From an uncultured Clostridia bacterium (GTDB taxonomy: Bacteria > Bacillota > Clostridia > TANB77 > CAG-508): a stretch of DNA of 48,130 nucleotides. A model generated the notes under the pieces. The model was not told where the DNA came from. It did no database searches and was given only the letters and a program-made list of their open reading frames with translations. The stretch is from NCBI GenBank assembly GCA_948739805.1, contig CAPYID010000013.1, positions 1-48,130 of the forward strand, read 5' to 3'. This document shows positions 27,339 through 35,970 of the stretch, piece by piece. Position numbers and translations under genes: made by a program. The stretch's first letter is position 1, and every line of letters starts with the position of its first letter.

Positions 27339-27779
27339 CTATTCTTTATTCTCTGCCTCTTTTGCCTTTTTTGCCTCTTCTGCCAAATGTCTCAAATGAT
27401 CCCTAACCTCAATTTCACTTACCAGTCGATCAATGGGAACACATTTTACAGAGTCAAATTCTTCACCTTTGATGTAGTTTATCCAGTCTTCACCTGCTGT
27501 AAAAAGTTTGACCAACTATTCTATGATTTCTGGATTAGTCAACTCTTTTATTGACATTCCATATCTTTCGATGATTTCCCTCATTGTTCCTGTGAACTCA
27601 TCTTTCTCAGATAGTCCGTCAATTCCTGTAAACCTGCACTCCTCAATAGGAATCGAAAGGCATCTGTTTTTGAATCTGATCTGTAAGTTTCGGAGATTTA
27701 TACTTCCACCATAAAGATTTCTCAAATCTTCCAAAAACCGCTCTTTGTCCTTAATTCCTATGTCTAATCTGTTTTCCAT
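27339..27779 (-). pseudogene. Foreign-looking ORF interrupted by an in-frame TAG
   Basis: This 146-codon frame runs from ATG 27779 to TAG at 27341, with one internal TAG (27518-27516) after NPEIIE. The same frame then continues 58 codons with coherent, charged sequence (KLFTAGEDWINYIKGEEFD and an alanine/lysine-rich helical tail). Its codons differ from its neighbours: GAC, AAG, CTC, CGA and an in-frame CGG at codon 14, read as Arg in KERF. If CGG causes a +1 shift in this host, this product would end five codons later. The family is not recognised. It is probably recently acquired and decaying. Confidence 0.5.
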
Positions 27780-27908
27780 TTGTTTTCCTCCTTATTCATA
27801 CAACATGTACTCGCCACTTACATTTTATATTCTAACAAATTTATGTTTAAATGTCAATTTTATGTTAATTATGCGATAGTATAAATTGACTTTCTAATGG
27901 AAAATCGA

Positions 27909-27930
27909 AAAAAAGCCCTTTATGGCTTTT
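27909..27930 (-). terminator. Terminator after the toxin gene
   Basis: On the minus strand AAAAGCC-ATAAA-GGGCTTTTTTT directly follows the toxin stop, a short stem with a T-run. Confidence 0.7.
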
Positions 27931-28192
27931 AATATTTTTTGTAAATATCTCCTCTATTATTTACATCTGTTACATCAATAATTATGCTATTATCTTTCCA
28001 TTCAAAAATCACTCTATAAGTTCCTACTCTTAATCTGTAATAATCTCTCTTTTTGTTTTTATCTCCTTGTAATGCTGATATATCTCCGTTTGGGTAAATC
28101 ATTTATTGCTTCAATAAGTCTGATTTGTTGTTTTTTATCTTGTTTTGCTATAAACTTTTGAGCCTCTTTTTAATTTTAATTGTGTATTTCAT
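27929..28192 (-). pseudogene. RelE/ParE-family toxin with a CGG +1 site and a second lesion
   Basis: The start ATG (28192) overlaps the antitoxin gene end, typical for type II modules. The frame gives MKYTIKIKK, then needs one extra base at the A-run (T5 at 28167-28171) to continue EAQKFIAKQDKK. At 28088-28086, frame 0 meets CGG after LPK. Skipping C gives GDISALQGDKNK and the toxin core YYRLRVGTYRVIFEW, ending GDIYKKY. The two shifts cancel, giving ~87 residues, the usual length. The CGG site matches those in rimP, obgE and truA. The A-run lesion (needing a -1 shift near AAA AAG) may mean the gene is dead. Confidence 0.65.
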
Positions 28193-28463
28193 TAGTTAAC
28201 CCCATTCCTACTATAAAATCTTCAATTGATATAGCTTCATTTTCCTCTTTTTGTCTTTGTTCATCACTTTTAGATAACTCTTTTAATAACATGACTTTTT
28301 CTGTTGTATCCATATTTTCTAATAGTATTGTAGGTTCTAAAGATAACAATTTTATATCAATTAGCTTTTCAGCATATTTTGTAATTGCTGTAGCCTCTTC
28401 AATATTTAGAGTAGTTATAATATTAGTAACATCTATTAACATTTGCTTTTGGTTTTCACTCAT
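28176..28463 (-). CDS. Antitoxin-like protein upstream of the RelE/ParE-type toxin
   Basis: This is an acidic 95-residue protein. Helices with IEEATAITKYAEKL and EKVMLLKELSK come first, and the C-terminus EEAISIEDFIVGMGL-like tail (NEAISIEDFIVGMG) could bind the toxin. No DNA-binding fold is obvious. The start at 28463 follows GAAGG; a longer frame upstream lacks a ribosome site. The four-codon overlap with the toxin start supports a type II toxin-antitoxin pair. Confidence 0.6.
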   Translation of the reverse strand: MSENQKQMLIDVTNIITTLNIEEATAITKYAEKLIDIKLLSLEPTILLENMDTTEKVMLLKELSKSDEQRQKEENEAISIEDFIVGMGLTNEIHN

Positions 28464-28654
28464 TGCCTTCACTCTCCCTATATTATAATATTCCATCTAT
28501 TTTTTATAATATCATAAATTTAAAAAGAAATCAATTTATAATTGTTAAATTTTGATTTTTTGTAATGTATTCCCAGTAATAAATTTTCAAATTTGCTAAC
28601 AATAGGAGTAATATGATTAAAATTTCATATTGAAAATTTTTGTTAAAGGAGAAA

Positions 28655-28779
28655 AGTTTTAAACATAATCAGCATCTTGCGTCGTTATTTCAAATACAAA
28701 AATGCTCAACGTACACAAGTACGCCTTCGCTTTTTTGATTTGAAATGCCTAGCAATATACTAATTATTTTTAAAATTTA
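28655..28779 (-). repeat. Nested-palindrome element, full form
   Basis: Outer arms (TTTTAAACATAAT with AATTATTTTTAAAA) enclose an inner stem (ATTTCAAATACAAAAA with TTTTTTGATTTGAAAT), which encloses the core TCAACGTACACAAGTACGCC. The core and the GCATCTTGCGTCGTT flank recur in elements at 33770 and 37937, while the arms differ. It fills the 310-bp gap before the surface-protein gene; the rest of the gap is AT-rich with nothing seen. Confidence 0.65.
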
Positions 28780-28808
28780 GTTTTTATCTTAGAAAGGAAT
28801 GTTAATTT

Positions 28809-30134
28809 ATGAAAAGAAAATTTTTATTTATTTTATTGTTAGCTTTTGCTTTTTTTGCATTTTTTACTCTTACAGATAATGTAAAAGCGGCTCAACCATC
28901 TTATGGAGATGATGGTAATGGATATATCACTCTTGGTTCTCAAAAATGTTTTTTTGCAAATGGTACACATATTAGTATAGAAGAAAGAGATGATGGAGTT
29001 CAAGGAGCTAAAATCGTATGGCTTGATGGAACTGAAACTAAAACTGTAAATGTTCCTAGTGATATTAATGTATTTGGTGGTGCTCACCATGATGCTACTA
29101 ATTATCCAAGTACTAAAATCACTATGAATGGTGGTACTGTTAAAAATATATTTGGTGGTGGCCTTCACCAAAGTTCTGTCACAAATGCAGAGGTTGTTAT
29201 TAATGGAGGAAAAGTAACTGGTAGTATAACTGGTGGTGGTGCAAACATATTTGCTAATAGTGATTCTGGTTCACATACAGATTCGAATTTCGAAACAGTA
29301 GTTACTAATGCAACTACTACTATAAATAATGGTAGTGCATACAACGTTTTTGGTGGTGGCGAAGGATATTCTACTACAAATAATGTATCACTTAATATTA
29401 ATGGTGGTACTCTTAGTTATGTTACTGCTGGTGGTTCTAATGGAACTACTGGAAATGCAAATGTCAAAATTACAAGTGGTCAAATTGCTTTATTGCAAAG
29501 TGTTAACCGTGGACAAGTTTCTTCAGCAGATATGCGTGTACTAGGTGGTACTATTGATAAACTTTATGTAGGTGGAGAAACAGAAGATGCTAATGTTACT
29601 GGTGCTATTGGTGCAGTAAGTTTAGATATAACTGGTGGTTCTGTTGTTAATAATCTATACATTGGTAAAAGTGGTGGACAATTAATTGGAACAAATGGAA
29701 ATAATACTAAAGTTGATGTTGATCTTTACCTTGGAGCAACTGTAAATATGCCAAACCCAAGCGAGTTTCAAAATATTCCAGTTACACAATATGTTTTTGT
29801 AACAATAGATGATAATAGATTTGAATTAGAAACTGGAAAAACTTTATCTGATATCCCTGAATTACCAGCTATAAAAAATGTAGCAGGCAAAGAGTTTGTT
29901 CACTTTGTTAAGGCTGATACGGGTGAAGTCTTTGATGAGACAACTCAAATTAATAGTAATACAGATTTAAGAGCTGTCTATAAAGAAGTCTCTAAACCAG
30001 CTCCTGAAGTTGTATCAGACAAGAAAGATGAAACACCAAAAACAGGTGAAAATAATATATTTAATATCATAGCTATAACTTCATTAATTTTCTCATTAGT
30101 GGGATTTGTAATTGCAAGCAAAATAAAAAGATAA
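28809..30134 (+). CDS. Glycine-rich cell-wall surface protein with sorting signal
   Basis: This 441-residue protein has a signal peptide (residues 1-27, MKRKFLFILLLAFAFFAFFTL, cut near VKAAQ). Residues ~90-300 are irregular repeats of the type GGTVKNIFGGG / GGKVTGSITGGG / GSAYNVFGGGEG, as in right-handed beta-helix/adhesin folds. A small beta domain follows, and the C-terminus is a sorting signal: TPKTGENN, a hydrophobic helix (IIAITSLIFSLVGFVIA) and SKIKR. The motif is TPKTG instead of LPxTG. The downstream class B sortase (80-bp gap) is the likely enzyme. AGAAAGGA lies upstream. Confidence 0.85.
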   Translation: MKRKFLFILLLAFAFFAFFTLTDNVKAAQPSYGDDGNGYITLGSQKCFFANGTHISIEERDDGVQGAKIVWLDGTETKTVNVPSDINVFGGAHHDATNYPSTKITMNGGTVKNIFGGGLHQSSVTNAEVVINGGKVTGSITGGGANIFANSDSGSHTDSNFETVVTNATTTINNGSAYNVFGGGEGYSTTNNVSLNINGGTLSYVTAGGSNGTTGNANVKITSGQIALLQSVNRGQVSSADMRVLGGTIDKLYVGGETEDANVTGAIGAVSLDITGGSVVNNLYIGKSGGQLIGTNGNNTKVDVDLYLGATVNMPNPSEFQNIPVTQYVFVTIDDNRFELETGKTLSDIPELPAIKNVAGKEFVHFVKADTGEVFDETTQINSNTDLRAVYKEVSKPAPEVVSDKKDETPKTGENNIFNIIAITSLIFSLVGFVIASKIKR

Positions 30135-30163
30135 AAATTATGATAGTAATATTAGAATTTCAA

Positions 30164-30190
30164 TGTAGGGGCACATACATGTGCCCCTTA
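30164..30190 (-). repeat. CCCTACA-tailed dyad repeat, inverted orientation
   Basis: TGTAGGGGCACATACATGTG followed by CCCC. It lies between the surface-protein and sortase genes and could act as an attenuator of the sortase transcript. Confidence 0.65.
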
Positions 30191-30214
30191 GAAATAAAAA
30201 GGGAGTAGAAAAAA

Positions 30215-31018
30215 ATGAAAAATGATAAAGGAAATAATTTTCTTATTATAAAATATGTAATGGTTTTAATATTTTCTATATTAATTTTAGTATCATTTAT
30301 ATTTTTAATAGCAAGTAAGTATATAGAATATAAAGAGAAAAAGGATTATGAGTTTTTAGCGGATTATATAGGCAATAACGAGGAACAGGGTGTTTTTACA
30401 GATAGTTCACAAGCTAAAGCACAAGATAAATCAGAAAAGATTTTAAAATTGGAAGAACTAAATAATCAATATAAAGATGTTGTAGCATGGTTGGAAATAC
30501 CTGGTACTAATATTAATTATCCAGTTGTACAATCTAATGATAATATCTATTATTTAGACCATACATATAAGAAAACATATTCGACAAGGGGGTCTATATT
30601 TCTAGATAAAGATGTGAGTTTTGAAAAAACAAGTGATAATTTTCTAATTTATGGTCATAGAAGCAAAAGTGGCGCAATGTTTGAGGGATTATTGAAATAT
30701 GAAAATGAAGGTTTTTATCAAGAACATAAAATAATTAATTTCTCTACATTAAAAGAAGATACAGAATATGAAATTTTGGCAGTGTTTCGCTCAAAAGTAT
30801 ATAATAAATCTGACACAAATGTATTTAAATATTATTTTTTTGTAAATGCTGAGAATGAAAACGAATATAATGATTTTGTGTCAAACTCTAAAAAAGCTTC
30901 TCTTTATGATACTGGTGTTAATGCTTCTTATGGTGAACAACTATTAACTCTTTCTACATGTGCATATCATACAGAAGATGGACGATTTGTGATTGTTGCG
31001 AAAAAAATTAAGTATTAG
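30215..31018 (+). CDS. srtB: Class B sortase
   Basis: This membrane transpeptidase cleaves a sorting motif and joins the protein to the cell wall. In 267 residues it has an N-terminal anchor helix (YVMVLIFSILILVSFIFLIA), the sortase barrel with WLEIPGTNINYPVVQ, the catalytic His in YGHRSKSGAMF, the catalytic Cys in LLTLSTCAYHTEDGRFVIVA, and Arg in DGRF. The extra helix region between His and Cys marks class B. GGGAG precedes the ATG. The adjacent TPKTG protein is its probable substrate. Confidence 0.9.
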   Translation: MKNDKGNNFLIIKYVMVLIFSILILVSFIFLIASKYIEYKEKKDYEFLADYIGNNEEQGVFTDSSQAKAQDKSEKILKLEELNNQYKDVVAWLEIPGTNINYPVVQSNDNIYYLDHTYKKTYSTRGSIFLDKDVSFEKTSDNFLIYGHRSKSGAMFEGLLKYENEGFYQEHKIINFSTLKEDTEYEILAVFRSKVYNKSDTNVFKYYFFVNAENENEYNDFVSNSKKASLYDTGVNASYGEQLLTLSTCAYHTEDGRFVIVAKKIKY

Positions 31019-31072
31019 CTTATTTCTAATACTCAATTTTTTATATTTTATTCCATTCTTTAGAAATTATAT

Positions 31073-31808
31073 TTAATATTTAACTTCCACCAAATACAAC
31101 CCCTGTGGTGGCAAAGTCTTTCCAGCTCTTTCTCTCTTTTTAGAAACAATTATTTCTGGTATTTCTTCTGGTTTTATTTTGCCTAATCCTACTTCTAATA
31201 ATGTTCCAGATATTATTCTTACCATATTATATAAAAAACCATTTCCTGTTAATTCTATATATATCCTGTCTCCGTGTTTTGTAACATCTGCTTTATATAT
31301 TGTTCTTATACTACTTTTCGATGATGTTCCACTTGCTTTAAATGCTTTAAAGTCATGTTCTCCTTCAAAGTACTTTGATGCTTTTTGCATTGCTTCTATA
31401 TTTAGCTTTACAGGAAAGCAATATTCCATACTTCTATATATTGCTGTTCCATATTCCGAGTTATTTATTATATATCTATATGTTTTTTGTTTACAATTAA
31501 ATCTACTATGAAATCTTTCATCTACTTCTTCTGCTTTTTGTATTCTTATTGATTTTTTTAGATATGTATTTATGGCTATTGGTATTTTTTCTATTGGAAT
31601 ATTAGAGTTTGTTTTAAAATTTGCAACTTGTCCGAAGTGCATGAACCCCTGCATCTGTTCTACCAGATGCATTTAATTCTACTACCTCACCTGTAATTTT
31701 TTGTATTACTTGTTCTATCTCCCCTTGAATATTTAATTTATTTGGCTGTTTTTGCCACCCATTAAACCCGCTTCCATCATATTCTATTGTTAATTTTATG
31801 TTTCTCAT
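31073..31808 (-). CDS. truA: tRNA pseudouridine synthase TruA, split by a +1 shift at CGG
   Basis: TruA makes pseudouridine at tRNA positions 38-40. From ATG 31808 (AAAGGAAA upstream), frame 0 gives LTIEYDGSGFNGWQKQP and the catalytic-Asp motif ASGRTDAGVHAL. Codon 59 is CGG (31634-31632), and the frame ends six codons later. Skipping C gives GQVANFKTNS, completing the invariant VHALGQVANF, then KTYRYIINNSEYG and FLYNMVRIISGTLLEVG. The total is 244 residues, normal length, with no other lesion. The nine bases CGGACAAGT at the site are identical in obgE. Confidence 0.88.
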
Positions 31809-32043
31809 AATTTTATTTCCTTTATGTTATTTTGCAAATTTTCCTCGTTTTCAATGTTCTTTTTCTTTTGAATTTCTTTTAATCTCCTCCAATTGTAGCT
31901 TCCATATATATCATTTATTAATAATAGTATAGGTCCTACTAATACAGAAATTAATGCAGTTTCCCCTGCTATTACTGGAATTATCTATAATGTAATTATA
32001 ACTATATCATTTGCTATGTAACAAAATAATGAAAGTTCACTTC
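31805..32043 (-). pseudogene. PnuC-like transporter C-terminal remnant
   Basis: The minus strand reads RSELSLFCYIANDIVIITL, a TAG where a Trp would fit, IIPVIAGETALISVLVGP, and INDIYGSYNWRRLKEIQ. The last matches the C-terminal end of PnuC-type nicotinamide-riboside transporters (IN..YGY.NWxKL). Only ~75 codons remain and there is no start. Its final TGA overlaps the truA ATG as ATGA, so truA was once coupled to it. Confidence 0.5.
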
Positions 32044-32079
32044 TTCTAGCTTCAAAATAACTTGCAATGTGCCTCGTTG

Positions 32080-33732
32080 TTATTTTATTGCTTTTTCTAG
32101 CCTTTTAATTACACTGTCTTTTCCTAGTACTTGCATTATTTCATACATGTCTGGTGTATTGGCTTTTCCTGTTAATGAAATTCTTATGACAGTTGATATG
32201 TCTCCTACATGCCCTTTGAAGGCTTCTGGATTTGCCTTGAATTCTTTTACTTCTCTTGCATATCCAAATTCTTCTGCTAAGTCTTTCATTTTATTAAACC
32301 AGATTTCTTTATCATCTGATATATTAAAGTATTTTTCAAGATATTTGTTCACTATGTTTTTTATTTCTTCTTTGTCATTTATTTTCTGATACTCATATTC
32401 TATTTCTTTGTTTAAATATCTTTCATCATACATATATTCTACGTTTTCTTTTATTGTAGACCATTTTGATATGTCTTTTCTTGGCTTTTCATTTCCACGT
32501 TCTATTCCTAATACTTTTAATGTGTATTCTGTGTCTTTTTCTAATAATTCTTTTAAATCATTATCATATAGATTTGCCCATGCTAATGCTTTTTCATATA
32601 CTGTTTTTGCATCATATTTTGATATTACTGTTTTTGATATGTCTAACAATTTTACCATATCAAATAATGCTCCACTTACACTCATTTTGTTTAATAATAA
32701 CTCAAATTCCTCTATTGAAGTATTTTTGTTTTGCTTTCTCCATAATTCAAAATTTGAATTTGCTATATTTAATAAATATTCTTTTACTGCTTCTGATGGA
32801 ATTCCCTCTTTTGCATAATATTCAACTGCTGCTTCTGGGTCTTTTCTTTTACTTAGTTTTCTTTTTGCTCCATTTTCTTCTTTTAATATTGGTGCTATAT
32901 GACAGTATTTTGGTGCTTTAAATCCTAGTACTTGAAATAATTGAACATGTACTGGTAATGATGATAACCATTCATCTCCACGTATTACATGTGTTGTTCC
33001 CATAAGGTGATCATCAACTGCATGTGCAAAGTGATATGTTGGTAGTCCATCAGATTTTATTATTACTATGTCTTGATTATTTTCAGGGAAAGTTACATTT
33101 CCTTTTATAACATCTTTAAATTTTACTTTTCTTTCTGCATCTCCTGGTGATTTTAGTCTTATTATATATTCTTCTCCATTTTTTATTTTTTCAGCTGCTT
33201 CTGTAATTGGAAGATTTCTATATTTAGCCCAAACTCCATAGTATCCTGGTATTACTTTTGCTTCTTCTTGTTTTTTTCTCATTTCTTCTAGTTCTTCTGG
33301 TGTACAAAAACAAGGATATGCTAATCTATTTTCTATTAAATATTTTGCATAAGCTTGATATATTTCTTTTCTTTGACTTTGTTTATATGGACCATAGTTC
33401 CCAAAGGATTCTTCTTCATTTTTCATTCCTTCGTCTGGTGTTATATCAAATTTCTTTAGTGCTTCTATTATTCCTGTTACACCATTTTCTACTTCTCTTT
33501 TTTGGTCTGTATCTTCAACTCTTAAAAAGAACACTCCATTTGTTTGTGCTGTAACTTTTCTCGCTATTAATGCTGAGTATAAACCACCTATATGTACAAA
33601 TCCTGTTGGACTAGGAGCAAATCTTGTTACTATTGCTCCTTCTTGTAATTCTCTTGTAGGATATTTTTCCTCATAATATGATATATCCTTTATTTCTGGA
33701 AATATTAAATTTGCTAAATCTTTATAATCCAT
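32080..33732 (-). CDS. gltX: Glutamyl-tRNA synthetase
   Basis: This enzyme charges tRNA-Glu and, with GatCAB present and no GlnRS seen, probably tRNA-Gln as well (inference). The 550 residues include the HIGH region RFAPSPTGFVHIGGLYSALIA and KRKLSKRKDPEAA (KLSKR, the KMSKS motif). It is longer than the usual ~480-500 residues because of an N-terminal extension of ~35 residues (DLANLIFPEIKDISYYEEKYP) before the catalytic core, as in a subgroup of clostridial enzymes. The start at 33732 has AGGAAAGGA nine bases upstream; a Met three codons earlier is too close. Confidence 0.93.
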   Translation of the reverse strand: MDYKDLANLIFPEIKDISYYEEKYPTRELQEGAIVTRFAPSPTGFVHIGGLYSALIARKVTAQTNGVFFLRVEDTDQKREVENGVTGIIEALKKFDITPDEGMKNEEESFGNYGPYKQSQRKEIYQAYAKYLIENRLAYPCFCTPEELEEMRKKQEEAKVIPGYYGVWAKYRNLPITEAAEKIKNGEEYIIRLKSPGDAERKVKFKDVIKGNVTFPENNQDIVIIKSDGLPTYHFAHAVDDHLMGTTHVIRGDEWLSSLPVHVQLFQVLGFKAPKYCHIAPILKEENGAKRKLSKRKDPEAAVEYYAKEGIPSEAVKEYLLNIANSNFELWRKQNKNTSIEEFELLLNKMSVSGALFDMVKLLDISKTVISKYDAKTVYEKALAWANLYDNDLKELLEKDTEYTLKVLGIERGNEKPRKDISKWSTIKENVEYMYDERYLNKEIEYEYQKINDKEEIKNIVNKYLEKYFNISDDKEIWFNKMKDLAEEFGYAREVKEFKANPEAFKGHVGDISTVIRISLTGKANTPDMYEIMQVLGKDSVIKRLEKAIK

Positions 33733-33769
33733 ATTTTTCATTCCTTTCCTAATTATTATCAATATGATA

Positions 33770-33892
33770 GGTTGGAAAAGAATTATTATTTGGCTAGGCA
33801 CGCGAAGGAGATATTCCATGAGGCGTACTAATGTACGTTGAATGGAAATCGACTGAGCAGTAACAACGCCAAATGATGATTATCTTCCAACC
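33770..33892 (-). repeat. Nested-palindrome element, full form
   Basis: The outer arms (GGTTGGAAAAGAATT..TTTGGC and GCCAAATGATGATTATCTTC..) pair over ~25 bp with a few mismatches. An inner stem (GATATTCCAT with ATGGAAATC) holds the core GAGGCGTACTAATGTACGTTGA minus its ends (GGCGTACTAATGTACGTTGA). It lies directly upstream of the gltX ribosome site. Confidence 0.7.
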
Positions 33893-33897
33893 ATATA

Positions 33898-35970
33898 TTA
33901 TGCATCAATAATTATTGGCAACACCATCGGATTTCTCTTATTTTTTTGATATAAATAATCTCTTATTTTTTCTTTTACTGTAGATTTTATTGTTACCCAT
34001 TCTTTTATATTATTATCTTCAAGATTTGCCAATGTATTTCTTACAATTCTTTTTATCTCTTCCATTAAGTTTTCTGATTCTCTTACATATACAAATCCTC
34101 TTGAGATAATATCTGGTCCTGATATTACTTGCCCTTCACTATTCATAGATATTACAACTACTATTAATCCATCTTGAGATAAATGCTGTCTATCTTTTAA
34201 GACTATATTTCCAACATCTCCTATTCCCAAACCATCTATTAGTACTTTTCCACTTTGAACACTTCCTGTTATTTTTCCTTCGTCTTGAGTTAGTTCTAGT
34301 ACTTTTCCATTGTTTAAAATAAATATATTTTCATTTGGTATTCCTAATAATTTTGCTGTATCACTGTGTGCTACTAATTGTCTATATTCACCATGCACTG
34401 GTATAAAGTATTTAGGTTTTGTAAGTGCTAGTATTAGTTTTTGTTCTTCTTGTGCAGCATGTCCTGATACATGTATGTTTTGTAATGAACTATATACTAC
34501 TTCTGCTCCTATTTTCATTAAATCATCTATTACTTTTGATACGAATTTTTCGTTACCTGGTATTGGTGTTGCTGAAATAATAACTAAATCGTTTGGCGTA
34601 ATTTGAACTTTTTTATGTTCTCCTGATGCCATTCTTGTTAATGCTGACATTGGCTCTCCTTGTGAACCTGTTGTTATTATTGTTAGCGCTTCTTCTGGAT
34701 ATTTATTTATTAAGTCTATATCTACTATTGTATTTTCTGGCACTTCCATATATCCTAACCTGGTTGCTGTTTCTATTACTTTTACCATGCTTCTACCACA
34801 TATAGCTACTTTTCTTCCATATTTTACTGATGAGTTTATAATTTGTTGAACTCTATGGACGTTTGATGAGAATGTAGCTATTACTATTCTTTTTTTACAG
34901 TTTACAAACAAATTGTCAAATACTTCTCCTATTGTACTTTCTGAGTTTGTAAATCCTTTTTTCTCTGCATTTGTGCTGTCTGACATTAGGGCTAATACTC
35001 CTTCATTACCTAATTCAGCAAAACGTCCTAAATCTACTTTTTGTCCATCTATTGGTGTATAGTCTATTTTAAAGTCTCCTGTATGAACTATTACTCCTGC
35101 TGGTGTGTGTAGTGCAAGCCCTACTGCATCTGGTATACTATGTGCTGTTCTTATGAATTCTATTTTCATTTTTCCTAGATTTATTATTTGTTTTTGATCT
35201 ACTATGTTTAATTTTGTTGACCTTAATAAATGATGTTCTTCTAATTTGTTTTCTATTAACGCTATTGTAAATCTAGTTGCATATATTGGCACATTTATTT
35301 GTTTTAATAAATATGGTATTCCTCCAATATGGTCTTCATGTCCATGTGTTATTACTAGTCCTTTTATTTTGTCTTTGTTCTTTACAATATAACTCATGTC
35401 TGCAATTACAAAGTCTACTCCTAGCATATCTTCTGTAGGGAATGCTAGTCCACAGTCTACTATTATTATTTCATCTTCATATTCAAATAATGTTATATTT
35501 TTTCCAATTTCTAATAATCCTCCTAATGGTATTATTTTTATTGGACTTGCTTTAAATCTAAATTCTTCCTTTTTTCTAGTTCTTGGTTTTCTATTGTTTT
35601 GTCTTCTCTTTGTATTTGTTTTTTTATATTCTACGCTTGGTTCAATTTTTATTTCTACTTCATTGTTTTCTATTTTAAGCTCTGCTTTTGTTTCTGCTTC
35701 TTTGTTTTCTGTTTTTAGTTCATTTCTTACTTTTACTCTTTTATTTTCTGCCTTTAGTTCACTTTTTACTTTTGCTCTTTTATTTTCTGTCTTAGTTTCA
35801 CTTTTTACTTTTGTTCCTTCATTTTCTGTTTTAGTTTCATTTTTAATTTCTATTTTTCCTTCATTTTTTATTCTTTTATGATAATTGTTTGTCCTTCTTC
35901 TCTTTTTTATTTCTTCTTTTTTCTCTGGTATAGAATCTACTGCTAGATTCTCTATTTTGTCTTCTTTCAT
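33898..35970 (-). CDS. rnj: Ribonuclease J with a repeat-bearing N-terminal extension
   Basis: This is a metallo-beta-lactamase/beta-CASP RNase with 5'-3' exo- and endonuclease activity in mRNA decay. The catalytic core begins IIPLGGLLEIGKNITLFEY and has VITHGHEDHIGGIPYL (metal site), HTGDFKID, SDSTNAEKKGFT, and the beta-CASP part with ISATPIPGNE and HVSGHAAQEE. In front lies ~140 residues of Lys/Glu/Asn repeats with an ~11-14-residue period (KTENEGTKVKSE, KTENKRAKVKSE, KAENKRVKVRNE, KTENKEAETKAE). The start is uncertain: ATG 35970 is chosen because AGAGAGGA lies 14 bases upstream; an open frame extends to 36066. Confidence 0.92.
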   Translation of the reverse strand: MKEDKIENLAVDSIPEKKEEIKKRRRTNNYHKRIKNEGKIEIKNETKTENEGTKVKSETKTENKRAKVKSELKAENKRVKVRNELKTENKEAETKAELKIENNEVEIKIEPSVEYKKTNTKRRQNNRKPRTRKKEEFRFKASPIKIIPLGGLLEIGKNITLFEYEDEIIIVDCGLAFPTEDMLGVDFVIADMSYIVKNKDKIKGLVITHGHEDHIGGIPYLLKQINVPIYATRFTIALIENKLEEHHLLRSTKLNIVDQKQIINLGKMKIEFIRTAHSIPDAVGLALHTPAGVIVHTGDFKIDYTPIDGQKVDLGRFAELGNEGVLALMSDSTNAEKKGFTNSESTIGEVFDNLFVNCKKRIVIATFSSNVHRVQQIINSSVKYGRKVAICGRSMVKVIETATRLGYMEVPENTIVDIDLINKYPEEALTIITTGSQGEPMSALTRMASGEHKKVQITPNDLVIISATPIPGNEKFVSKVIDDLMKIGAEVVYSSLQNIHVSGHAAQEEQKLILALTKPKYFIPVHGEYRQLVAHSDTAKLLGIPNENIFILNNGKVLELTQDEGKITGSVQSGKVLIDGLGIGDVGNIVLKDRQHLSQDGLIVVVISMNSEGQVISGPDIISRGFVYVRESENLMEEIKRIVRNTLANLEDNNIKEWVTIKSTVKEKIRDYLYQKNKRNPMVLPIIIDA

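Noticed and set aside
9242..31634. CGG reassigned to another amino acid (for example Trp or Gln, as known in some Firmicutes)
   Set aside because: At all five sites the frame-0 reading after CGG loses family similarity and usually stops soon. A sense reassignment would keep frame 0 correct. The data need a +1 shift.
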